Assembly: GCA_025357775.1 (NCBI GenBank)
Contig: JANXOQ010000277.1
Location: 1 to 7,071 of the forward strand
DNA length: 7,071 bases
Origin: Ferruginibacter sp.
GTDB lineage: Bacteria; Bacteroidota; Bacteroidia; Chitinophagales; Chitinophagaceae
Reading direction: 5' to 3'
In this document: in pieces, positions 1 through 6,671 of the stretch
Position numbering within the stretch: position 1 is the stretch's first letter
How the letters are laid out: every line of letters begins with the position of its first letter
Translations under genes and position numbers: made by a program
The notes under the pieces: generated by a model
The model's database searches: none
Told to the model about the DNA's origin: nothing
What the model saw: the letters and a program-made list of their open reading frames with translations, nothing else

Positions 1-1
1 T

Positions 2-739
2 ATGCTTAATAAAAAAGGTATTGTAATAATAGATGCTCAATTTCCTGATACTGCCCAACATTGTATTGATGAAATAAAAAAGAAAACAGGTAAGCCATTT
101 GAATTATTAATAAACACACATCATCATGCTGACCATACCGCTGGAAATATTGCGTTTAAAGGTATTGTAACTGATATTGTTGCACATACAAACTCTTTAA
201 AAAATCAAAAAGAAGCTGCTATTAAAAGTAAAAAAGAAGATACTCAATTATATCCCACAATAACTTTTGACAAAACTTGGAGCAAAAAATTTAAAAAAGA
301 AAAAATATCACTTTATTATTTTGGAAAAGGACATACAAATGGTGATATTTTTGTTCATCTAGAAAAAGAAAATATTGTACATGTGGGGGATTTAGTTTTT
401 AATAGAAGATACCCCTACATAGATAAAAATGCTGGTGCAAATATTAGTGAATGGATAAAAATATTAACAAAAGCCACTACAAAATTTAATGATAAGACTA
501 CCTACGTATGCGGCCATGCTGGTGATGGATACGATGTTATAATAACAAAATTGGATATAATAGCATTTAAAAATTATTTACAAAATTTACTACACTTTGC
601 TAAAGAAAAAATAGACGAAGGGATTAGCAAAGAAGATTTTATGAAAACGGCTTCTATACCTAACGCAGCCGAATGGAAAGGTGATGGCATTAGCCGTTCA
701 CTTGAAGCTGTATGGATAGAATTAAAAGATGGGAAATAA
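2..739 (+). CDS. MBL-fold metallo-hydrolase, 5'-truncated by window edge
   Basis: This is a zinc-dependent hydrolase of the metallo-beta-lactamase superfamily; the substrate cannot be told from the sequence. Counting from the ATG at position 2, the metal-binding motif HHHADH lies at residues 40-45 (H40, H42, D44, H45), followed by H111 in GKGHTNGD, D130 in HVGDLVF and H172 in CGHAGDG. This is the complete ligand set in the usual order. The C-terminal end, with EWKGDGISRSLEA, looks intact. The ATG is probably internal: the reading frame is open to the edge, the visible protein begins at the strand carrying VIIDAQFP, and family members normally have another few tens of residues before it, often with a signal peptide. 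Location in the cell is therefore unknown. It converges on the RNA methyltransferase gene. The fold call is secure; beta-lactamase activity is not implied. Confidence 0.88.
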   Translation: MLNKKGIVIIDAQFPDTAQHCIDEIKKKTGKPFELLINTHHHADHTAGNIAFKGIVTDIVAHTNSLKNQKEAAIKSKKEDTQLYPTITFDKTWSKKFKKEKISLYYFGKGHTNGDIFVHLEKENIVHVGDLVFNRRYPYIDKNAGANISEWIKILTKATTKFNDKTTYVCGHAGDGYDVIITKLDIIAFKNYLQNLLHFAKEKIDEGISKEDFMKTASIPNAAEWKGDGISRSLEAVWIELKDGK

Positions 740-804
740 AATTTTTAGAATTACTCTTACCAAACTCAATTGATAATAAATTTTATGAAAAAATATTTAT
801 TAAA

Positions 805-821
805 GCAATATTAATTATTGC
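805..821. terminator. possible bidirectional terminator hairpin between convergent genes
   Basis: The arms GCAATA (805-810) and TATTGC (816-821) can form a 6-bp stem with a 5-base loop in the 110-base gap between two convergent stop codons. A-rich sequence precedes it and ATTTTC follows it, so short U tracts would occur on either strand. The stem has only two G-C pairs and the region is very AT-rich, so this is a weak candidate supported mainly by its location. Confidence 0.35.
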
Positions 822-849
822 ATTTTCAATACTTTCCAAAGTTTAAATA

Positions 850-1593
850 TTAAATAATTGCGAATAGAATAATTGCACAAGCCACCCCCGCATTTAATGA
901 TTCCGCCTCTCCTACCCTTTCAATAGAAATTTTTTCTTCGCACATATCTACAATATTTTTAGAAATACCTTTAGATTCATTTCCGATAACAACAAAACCT
1001 TCTTCAATTTTTTTATATGTACGAATATCTTTTCCACCAAGTACAGCCGCATATTTTTTTATATGTTCATTTTTTTTTAACTGTTCTCTTATATTTCCAT
1101 AAACAATATTCACTCTACCTAAGCTAGCCATGGTACTTTGTACAACTTTTGGGCTGTAACAATCAGCAGTAAATTCTGAACAAAAAATTGTTTTTATACC
1201 AAACCAATCAGCAGTGCGAATAATGGTACCTAAATTACCAGGGTCTTGTATGTCATCTAGCACAAGTGTTAATTTATTGGCAATATTTATTGACGAATCT
1301 GTATATTTTTTTTGAAATATTGCTAGTATACAATTAGCCGTTACTAAAGCAGATATTTTTTGTAACTCAAAATCTTCTATAATATTTATTTTGTTTGAGT
1401 AGGTATTAACGATGGTTTTGCTTAATAATTCATACCCTTCATTTGTGCAATAAATAGCTTCACATTCAAAAATATTGCTACTCAGTAATTCTTGCACTAC
1501 CTTTATACCTTCGGCAAAAAAAGTATTGTTTTCATCTCTATATTTTTTGTGCTGCAAACTTTGAATATATTTGATGTTAGCTTTAGTAATCAT
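850..1593 (-). CDS. SpoU/TrmH-family RNA 2'-O-methyltransferase
   Basis: This is a SAM-dependent methyltransferase of the SPOUT superfamily, expected to methylate a ribose 2'-OH in rRNA or tRNA in the cytoplasm. Read from the ATG at 1593 it has 247 residues, normal for RlmB/TrmH-like proteins. An N-terminal substrate-binding region (about residues 5-95, with FFAEGIKVVQELL) precedes the SPOUT domain. Motif 1 is DPGNLGTIIRTADWFG (117-132, with N120 and R126). SPKVVQSTMASLGRV follows at 147-161. Motif 2 is VVIGNESKGI (201-210), and motif 3 around ESLNAGVACAI (231-241) forms the knot that binds SAM. An in-frame TTG 18 bases upstream (1611) would add six residues, but the ATG is preferred because the family sequence MITKANIKYIQSL begins there. 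It is divergent from tamL. Which nucleotide it modifies cannot be judged from the sequence. Confidence 0.92.
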   Translation of the reverse strand: MITKANIKYIQSLQHKKYRDENNTFFAEGIKVVQELLSSNIFECEAIYCTNEGYELLSKTIVNTYSNKINIIEDFELQKISALVTANCILAIFQKKYTDSSINIANKLTLVLDDIQDPGNLGTIIRTADWFGIKTIFCSEFTADCYSPKVVQSTMASLGRVNIVYGNIREQLKKNEHIKKYAAVLGGKDIRTYKKIEEGFVVIGNESKGISKNIVDMCEEKISIERVGEAESLNAGVACAIILFAII

Positions 1594-1634
1594 TACAAAA
1601 ATTTTAAGCAATATAACTTGCTATTTACATAAAA

Positions 1635-4001
1635 ATGAATTTGTTCCGTTTTAAATACTTTTTAGGTGTACTCCTTATTTTTTCGTCATGCACCCTTCAT
1701 ACTTTTATAAGAAAGGCTCCTAAAGACCAGCCCTATCAGGCAGAAAGACCTACAATAAATTTAATTGGAGGTCAATTTACAAAATTAGAGAAAGAAGCAG
1801 TAAAACAAAGATTATATAATGCACTTGATGATAGTGCAAAAGTTACTATAAAAGAATCTTTTTTAGTTTTCAAAACTATAAAAAAGCCAATTGCTTTCGA
1901 TACTAGCTATGCAATAAACTCTGCTGAAAACATGCGTTCTTCCATGAATCATTTAGGTTATTACAATGCACAAGTAAAATATGATACTACATTAAAAGGC
2001 AAGCAGGTTATTACTAAATATACTGTAAACGCAGGCAAACCGACCTTAATAGATACAATTAATTATCGTTTAAAAATAGCCGAACTTCAACAAATAGCTT
2101 TTAGCTCAAAAAATGTATCACTACTACAAAAAAATAAACCCGTTACCAAAGTTGCTGTTATTACAGAAGTAAGTAGATTGGTAGATAGTTTTAGAAACAA
2201 AGGATATTACAGATTTACTTCATCTGAATTAAGAGTACTCGGAGATAGCAGTATAGAAGCGCTTACTACTTTAAGTGATGACCCTTTTGAACAACTAAAG
2301 TTGCTTGATGAAGCTCAAAAAAAGAAAGACTCCCCTACTGTAAAGCTTACTATCGTTTTAAATACAGCTTCCGATTCTTTCAAATTATTAAAATACTATG
2401 TAAATAAGATTTATATACTGTCTGATTATAGGCCAACCGATTTGCTTAGCGATACAAATACTATATGGGAAACTAGTACAAAAAATATTATACACAGATA
2501 CCATAAATATTTATTTAAAACAGCATTATTAGACAGAAATATAACACTACGTAGCGGAGATATTTATAAGCAAGAAGAATATTATAAAACGCTAAACAAC
2601 TTAACTAAACTAGGTGTATGGCAAAATATAAATATTAAAATTTTAGAAAACTTAGACAAAACAAACAATATTGATTTAGTATTTGAATTAGTGCCTGCAA
2701 AAAAAATAAATATTGGAGGTGGATTAGATATTAGTTTTTCATCTTCTAGCAATAATGTAAGTAGCAATGGAGGAAGTTTATTTGGTTTTTCTACAGAGTT
2801 TTCTGTAGAAAATAAAAACATAGCAAAGGAAGCAATTAAAATGAAAAATAGCATACGAGCTGGTATAGAGTTTAATAATAGAGGAACTAGTGCTGCCAAA
2901 AATTCAATTAATTCTACAGAAATAAGTTATACAAATAGTATACAAGTGCCAAGATTAGTGCTTTTGCCAAAAAAGACAACCGATTTTTTTGAGAAGAAAA
3001 AAAATGCAAATACAGAAACGTTCATAAACACCAATTTATCATATAGTAATCGGCTCGATTTTTTCAATTTGCAATCTGTAAACTTTAGTGCTGGCTGGGC
3101 AATTTCACAAAAAAGATGGCGTTTAGCATTTAGACCACTTATTGCAGAGTTTAGTTACTTGTACAACCAAACATCAGATTTTGATTTAATAATAAATAAT
3201 AATCCATTTTTAAGATACTCCTACAACACATCGTTTGTATTAGGTATGGGGGTTAGCTATTCTAGAACAAAAAACAATAAATTTTTTAAAGCAAATTTTG
3301 AAGGCTCAGGGCTAACATCAAACATAATACCGATTTTAAATGAGTATAAAAAGAAATATGCCAAAATAGATATTGAGTATAAAAATATTTTTTTTGAAAG
3401 AAAAAAATCGAATGTTGCTTTAAGAGCTATGCTTGGTATTGGCGTACCAGTATTAGGAGATAGTGCTCTTCCATTTTTTAAACAATATTTTGGCGGCGGT
3501 GGCAATAGTATGCGTGGCTGGCCAGTAAGAGGCATAGGAAGAGGTGGGCAAAAATTGCCACCTCTATCTACCAACCTTTTTAATGACCGCACTGGCGATG
3601 TACAATTTGAATTTAGTTTGGAACACAGGCACGAGTTAGTAAAAATAGCATCTTGGTTAAAATTGAAAGGTGCATTATTTGTTGATATTGGAAATGTTTG
3701 GAATATAAATAATACAAAAGGCAATGGCTTAGAAGATGAAACACAATTTAGAATTGATAAGTTAGCTAAACAAATGGGAATGTCTGCAGGCTATGGCTTT
3801 AGGCTAGATTTTACTTATGCTGTACTTAGATTTGATTTTGGCTTTAGAATAAAACGACCAGAAACAAGCAATGAAAAAAATGGTTGGAAATTACCAGACG
3901 CTAATTTTGCAGATATCTGGCAAAAAATACTTTCAAGAGATTTTAGAGAATGGAGATATGAAAATTTTAATTTTTCCGTTGGTATAAACTATCCATTTTA
4001 A
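1635..4001 (+). CDS. tamL: TamL-type outer-membrane assembly lipoprotein (Omp85/BamA-TamA superfamily)
   Basis: The product is a 788-residue Omp85-family protein expected in the outer membrane, where TamL with TamB is thought to serve outer-membrane assembly in Bacteroidota. A lipoprotein signal peptide is visible: basic start, hydrophobic FLGVLLIF, then a lipobox ending in C19. Lipidation of a TamA homologue is what distinguishes TamL from proteobacterial TamA. POTRA-like segments follow, marked by LGYYNAQV (107-114), NKGYYRF (188-194) and NLTKLGVWQNINIKIL (322-337). The rest, from about residue 355, is rich in alternating beta-strand sequence and carries the loop-6 signature as SMRGWPVRGIG, with R627 and G628. 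The protein ends in a terminal phenylalanine (NYPF), the usual signal for barrel insertion. The gene starts 41 bases from the divergent methyltransferase. No tamB follows; a DUF151 gene does, after 123 bases. Residue-level POTRA borders are approximate. Confidence 0.9.
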   Translation: MNLFRFKYFLGVLLIFSSCTLHTFIRKAPKDQPYQAERPTINLIGGQFTKLEKEAVKQRLYNALDDSAKVTIKESFLVFKTIKKPIAFDTSYAINSAENMRSSMNHLGYYNAQVKYDTTLKGKQVITKYTVNAGKPTLIDTINYRLKIAELQQIAFSSKNVSLLQKNKPVTKVAVITEVSRLVDSFRNKGYYRFTSSELRVLGDSSIEALTTLSDDPFEQLKLLDEAQKKKDSPTVKLTIVLNTASDSFKLLKYYVNKIYILSDYRPTDLLSDTNTIWETSTKNIIHRYHKYLFKTALLDRNITLRSGDIYKQEEYYKTLNNLTKLGVWQNINIKILENLDKTNNIDLVFELVPAKKINIGGGLDISFSSSSNNVSSNGGSLFGFSTEFSVENKNIAKEAIKMKNSIRAGIEFNNRGTSAAKNSINSTEISYTNSIQVPRLVLLPKKTTDFFEKKKNANTETFINTNLSYSNRLDFFNLQSVNFSAGWAISQKRWRLAFRPLIAEFSYLYNQTSDFDLIINNNPFLRYSYNTSFVLGMGVSYSRTKNNKFFKANFEGSGLTSNIIPILNEYKKKYAKIDIEYKNIFFERKKSNVALRAMLGIGVPVLGDSALPFFKQYFGGGGNSMRGWPVRGIGRGGQKLPPLSTNLFNDRTGDVQFEFSLEHRHELVKIASWLKLKGALFVDIGNVWNINNTKGNGLEDETQFRIDKLAKQMGMSAGYGFRLDFTYAVLRFDFGFRIKRPETSNEKNGWKLPDANFADIWQKILSRDFREWRYENFNFSVGINYPF

Positions 4002-4106
4002 GCGTTTTTAATAATAATAATTTACAAACTGTGGGATTAATATAAAAGTAATGAAATGATTAAATTTCTATCCTTACAATATTTTTATTTCAGCTAAAAT
4101 TTCAAT

Positions 4107-4114
4107 TATATTTG
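4107..4114 (+). promoter_or_regulatory. Bacteroidota -7 promoter element (TAnnTTTG) upstream of the DUF151 gene
   Basis: The sequence TATATTTG matches the Bacteroidota -7 consensus TAnnTTTG exactly. It ends 10 bases before the ATG at 4125, so transcription would begin about 4-7 bases before the start codon, or very close to it. I see no good TTG -33 element 17-23 bases upstream, only T-rich sequence near 4082-4090. The match plus its position support a promoter; the missing -33 element and the short leader reduce confidence. Confidence 0.5.
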
Positions 4115-4124
4115 TACATAATTT

Positions 4125-4718
4125 ATGAAAAAAATAGAACTCGAAATCGTAGCACTTTCTCACAGCATTACCCAAACCCAATCTTATGCGGTTGTACTTG
4201 GAGAAATAAATGGATTACGAAGGTTACCAATTGTTATTGGTGGATCCGAGGCGCAAGCAATAGCCGTAGCACTAGAACGTATGAGTCCTAGCCGCCCACT
4301 TACGCATGACTTAATGAAAAATTTTATGATGGCTTTTTCTGTAGGCTTACATGAAATAGTAATAAATGATTTACAAGAAGGTATTTTTTACTCAAAACTT
4401 GTTTGCAATAGCGAAAACGATACGGTGGAGATAGACAGTAGAACCTCTGATGCACTAGCTTTAGCAGTTCGCTTTGGATGCCCAATATACACCTATGATA
4501 AAATATTAGACCAAGCAGGCGTAATGATGGATAATGACCTAAACCCAGGACAGGAAATTACTGAAAATTTATCTACACAAAATATAAACGATAGTGATAA
4601 TCTTAGAGGCATGAGCTTGGAAGATTTGAATAAACTTTTAGCAGATGTTTTGGAACAGGAAGATTATATCAAAGCCATATCTATAAGAGATGAAATAAAA
4701 AGCAGAGGAAAAAACTAA
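4125..4718 (+). CDS. Bifunctional nuclease (BFN/DUF151) domain protein with C-terminal UVR motif
   Basis: This 197-residue protein has the DUF151 fold in its first ~135 residues, with the family's conserved blocks: LPIVIGGSEAQAIA (34-47), RPLTHDL (57-63), and the strongly conserved IDSRTSDALALAVRFGCPIY (103-122). A linker rich in Asn, Asp and Glu leads to a UvrB/UvrC-like UVR helical hairpin at about 164-195 (LEDLNKLLADVLEQEDYIKAISIRDEI). DUF151 proteins were named from a plant member reported to have RNase and DNase activity; the bacterial role remains poorly defined, and UVR motifs usually mediate protein contacts. No signal peptide is present, so it is probably cytoplasmic. The BFN-UVR arrangement is intact and of normal length for Bacteroidota. 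It seems to have its own promoter rather than being co-transcribed with tamL. The family call is secure; the biochemical function is inferred. Confidence 0.9.
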   Translation: MKKIELEIVALSHSITQTQSYAVVLGEINGLRRLPIVIGGSEAQAIAVALERMSPSRPLTHDLMKNFMMAFSVGLHEIVINDLQEGIFYSKLVCNSENDTVEIDSRTSDALALAVRFGCPIYTYDKILDQAGVMMDNDLNPGQEITENLSTQNINDSDNLRGMSLEDLNKLLADVLEQEDYIKAISIRDEIKSRGKN

Positions 4719-4737
4719 TTTTAGATTTTTATTATTT

Positions 4738-4745
4738 TAGATTTG
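4738..4745 (+). promoter_or_regulatory. possible -7 promoter element upstream of the mutase gene
   Basis: TAGATTTG fits the Bacteroidota TAnnTTTG consensus. It lies 164 bases before the mutase start, in the 191-base gap after the DUF151 gene, and would give a leader of about 160 bases containing the 14-bp repeats. No clear TTG -33 element is visible, and part of the match belongs to a local direct repeat of TTTTAGATTT (4719-4728 and 4735-4744), so it could be chance in AT-rich DNA. Confidence 0.25.
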
Positions 4746-4844
4746 TTTGAACTTGTTATTTTTTATTTTTTTTCTTGCTAATTTTATCATTAAAATTTTA
4801 TCAAAATACCATTTTGCAAGTTTATCAAACCCACTACATTTTAG

Positions 4845-4899
4845 TGACCAATCTTAATACTCAATTCTAAGTACTCAATACTAAGTACTCAATATTAAA
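4845..4899. repeat. 14-bp tandem repeat immediately upstream of the mutase gene
   Basis: Three adjacent 14-base units occupy 4858-4871, 4872-4885 and 4886-4899, with consensus TACTCAATACTAAG. Unit 1 differs from unit 2 at one base and unit 3 differs from unit 2 at two. A degenerate 13-base copy at 4845-4857 matches at about 8 positions. The core CTCAAT recurs once more at 4906-4911, where its last two bases are the first two of the mutase ATG. The array lies in the presumed 5' leader, so it could affect transcription or translation initiation, or vary in copy number by slippage. No function is shown. Confidence 0.85.
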
Positions 4900-4909
4900 T
4901 TTTATCTCA

Positions 4910-6460
4910 ATGAAAATTACTACAGACTCTGGCATTGAAATAAACGAACTATATACTGCTAAAAATAATATTTTAAGAGAAAATTCGCTGCCCGGTGAGT
5001 TTCCATTTACACGTGGTGTGCAAGCAAGCATGTATAGAGGTAAACTTTGGACAATGAGGCAGTATGCAGGTTTTAGTACTGCAGAAGAAAGTAATAAACG
5101 ATACCATTATTTATTGAGCCAAGGTGTAAGCGGCTTAAGTGTAGCATTTGATTTACCTACACAAATAGGATACGATAGCGACCATGAATTAGCAGACGGA
5201 GAAGTAGGTAAAGTGGGTGTAGCTATAGATAGTATTGAAGATATGGAGCGTTTATTTGAAGGTATAAATTTAGAAGAAGTATCTACCTCTATGACTATAA
5301 ATGCTACAGGATTTATTTTATTGGCATTTTATGTAGCACTAGCAAAAAAACAAGGTGCTGATTTAAAAAAAATAAGTGGCACTATACAAAATGATATTTT
5401 AAAAGAATACGCAGCAAGAGGAACTTATATATATCCACCAAAGCCCTCTATGCGCATTATTACAGATATTTTTCAATGGTGTAGTACAAATGTACCAAAG
5501 TGGAATACCATTTCTATTTCGGGTTATCATATACGGGAAGCAGGTAGTACCGCTGTGCAAGAAATTGCATTTACGCTAAGCAATGGCAAAGCCTATGTAA
5601 AAGCCGCATTGGAAAAGGGATTAGACATAAATGTTTTTGGAAAACGCCTATCCTTCTTTTTTAATGCACACAATAATTTATTTGAAGAAGTAGCAAAATT
5701 TAGAGCCGCACGAAGAATGTGGGCTAAAATAATGAAAGACCTTGGTACTACAGATGAAAAAGCGATGATGCTTCGTTTTCATACACAAACCGGTGGTAGC
5801 ACCCTTACAGCGCAGCAACCACTCAATAATATTTGCCGAGTAACAATACAAACCTTAGCAGCTGTAATGGGCGGTACGCAAAGCTTACATACAAATGGGT
5901 ATGATGAGGCTCTTAGTTTACCAACAGAAGAAGCTGCAAAAATAGCTTTACGTACCCAACAAATTGTAGCCTATGAAAGTGGTGCACCAGATACCGTAGA
6001 CCCACTTGCAGGCAGTTATTTTGTAGAAAGCCTTACTGACGAAGTAGAAAAAGCAGCTTGGCAATTGATAGAAAAAATTGATATTTTGGGTGGCAGCGTA
6101 AGTGCTATAGAGCAAGGTTTTATGCAAGACGAAATAGCCGCTAGTGCATACCAATACCAAAAAGATATAGAAAGTGGTGCAAAAACATCTGTGGGTGTAA
6201 ATAAATTTGTAACCGCAGAATCATACAAAACACCTGTGTTTAAAATAGATGAAAGCATACAAAAAATGCAAGTAGATAAATTGACAATACTTAAACAAAA
6301 AAGAGATAATGCTGCTGTGAAAGTATGCCTCCAAAATATAGCAGCTTCTGCAAAGGGTACTGATAATTTAATGCCTCTTGTAGTAACTGCTGTTGAGCAT
6401 TTTTGTACGCTGGGGGAGATAGCAGATGTATTAAGGAGGGAATATGGGGAGTATAGTTGA
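4910..6460 (+). CDS. Methylmalonyl-CoA mutase-type large (catalytic) subunit lacking the B12 domain
   Basis: This is the TIM-barrel catalytic subunit of an adenosylcobalamin-dependent acyl-CoA mutase, which interconverts branched and linear acyl-CoA thioesters (for the methylmalonyl enzyme, (R)-methylmalonyl-CoA and succinyl-CoA). Diagnostic blocks include [12 protein letters not shown] (31-42), [10 protein letters not shown] (46-55), [17 protein letters not shown] (75-91), [11 protein letters not shown] (157-167), [15 protein letters not shown] (201-215) and [15 protein letters not shown]. Aligned by eye with the Propionibacterium enzyme at a constant offset of 37, Y52, Q160, R170 and H207 correspond to Y89, Q197, R207 and H244. 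Y89 and R207 hold the substrate carboxylate and are replaced by Phe and Gln in isobutyryl-CoA mutases, so a dicarboxylic substrate such as methylmalonyl-CoA is favoured, with ethylmalonyl-CoA also possible. At 516 residues it stops where the cobalamin-binding domain would begin; a separate small subunit is needed and is not encoded here. Start is ATG 4910, without a Shine-Dalgarno sequence. Confidence 0.93.
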   Translation: MKITTDSGIEINELYTAKNNILRENSLPGEFPFTRGVQASMYRGKLWTMRQYAGFSTAEESNKRYHYLLSQGVSGLSVAFDLPTQIGYDSDHELADGEVGKVGVAIDSIEDMERLFEGINLEEVSTSMTINATGFILLAFYVALAKKQGADLKKISGTIQNDILKEYAARGTYIYPPKPSMRIITDIFQWCSTNVPKWNTISISGYHIREAGSTAVQEIAFTLSNGKAYVKAALEKGLDINVFGKRLSFFFNAHNNLFEEVAKFRAARRMWAKIMKDLGTTDEKAMMLRFHTQTGGSTLTAQQPLNNICRVTIQTLAAVMGGTQSLHTNGYDEALSLPTEEAAKIALRTQQIVAYESGAPDTVDPLAGSYFVESLTDEVEKAAWQLIEKIDILGGSVSAIEQGFMQDEIAASAYQYQKDIESGAKTSVGVNKFVTAESYKTPVFKIDESIQKMQVDKLTILKQKRDNAAVKVCLQNIAASAKGTDNLMPLVVTAVEHFCTLGEIADVLRREYGEYS

Positions 6461-6503
6461 GAGAGGAATTAAGTTACATTTACTATCTTATGAAAAGTTT
6501 TAA

Positions 6504-6539
6504 TTCAATTAATTGAAATGTTAATGAGTTGTTTTTTTT
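6504..6539 (+). terminator. weak terminator candidate after the mutase gene
   Basis: A perfect 14-base palindrome, TTCAATTAATTGAA (6504-6517), lies 43 bases after the mutase stop codon, and a run of eight T follows at 6532-6539. A canonical intrinsic terminator would have a GC-rich stem directly next to the T run; here the stem has a single G-C pair and a 14-base gap intervenes. It may be a chance palindrome or an operator. Confidence 0.25.
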
Positions 6540-6635
6540 AATATTGGTTTCGAATGATTTAACTTATAATTACGTAGAAAAAAAAGTTGACTGCAACCCT
6601 ACGAGACATCCTGCAAACAGACAGAACAACACAAA

Positions 6636-6671
6636 ATGAACAACTCTAACAAAATTATAGACCAACACTAA
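6636..6671 (+). CDS. 11-codon small ORF abutting the next gene (leader peptide or interrupted N-terminus)
   Basis: An ATG at 6636 opens a frame encoding MNNSNKIIDQH, closed by TAA at 6669-6671. The next base begins the ATG of the downstream partial gene, in the same frame. The arrangement could be a short translationally coupled leader peptide, or the true N-terminus of the downstream protein broken by a single in-frame stop (TAA differs by one base from sense codons such as TTA or CAA). It could also be chance. There is no Shine-Dalgarno sequence, but A-rich sequence precedes the ATG, as is common in Bacteroidota. Confidence 0.25.
   Translation: MNNSNKIIDQH

Noticed and set aside
1594..1611. 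TTG start 18 bases upstream of the methyltransferase ATG
   Set aside because: It would add only MLKIFV, which is not typical of the family, whereas the ATG at 1593 gives the expected N-terminus.
2582..2899. Minus-strand open frame of 105 codons inside tamL
   Set aside because: It lies wholly within a well-supported plus-strand gene and its product is a low-complexity string rich in Leu, Phe and Ile with no family features; it is a by-product of AT-rich coding DNA.
3257..3724. Minus-strand open frame of 155 codons inside tamL
   Set aside because: It is antisense to the Omp85 barrel and its conserved loop-6 region; the translation, with proline-rich runs, resembles no known protein.
4053..4068. 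Possible hairpin GAAAT/ATTTC after tamL as a terminator
   Set aside because: A 5-bp stem with one G-C pair and no T run next to it is expected by chance in DNA of this composition.
5948..6258. Two minus-strand open frames of 70 and 80 codons inside the mutase gene
   Set aside because: Both are antisense to conserved mutase sequence and overlap each other; neither product shows family motifs.
6461..6635. Mobile element boundary or RNA gene between the mutase and the unknown gene
   Set aside because: No terminal inverted repeats, target duplication, transposase remnant, tRNA-like cloverleaf or conserved RNA motif is visible; only an AT palindrome and a T run stand out.
6586..6671. Integron attC-like recombination site in front of the last gene
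   Set aside because: GTTGACT at 6586-6592 does not fit the GTTRRRY core, and I could not find a matching RYYYAAC arm or the imperfect inverted repeats of an attC site.
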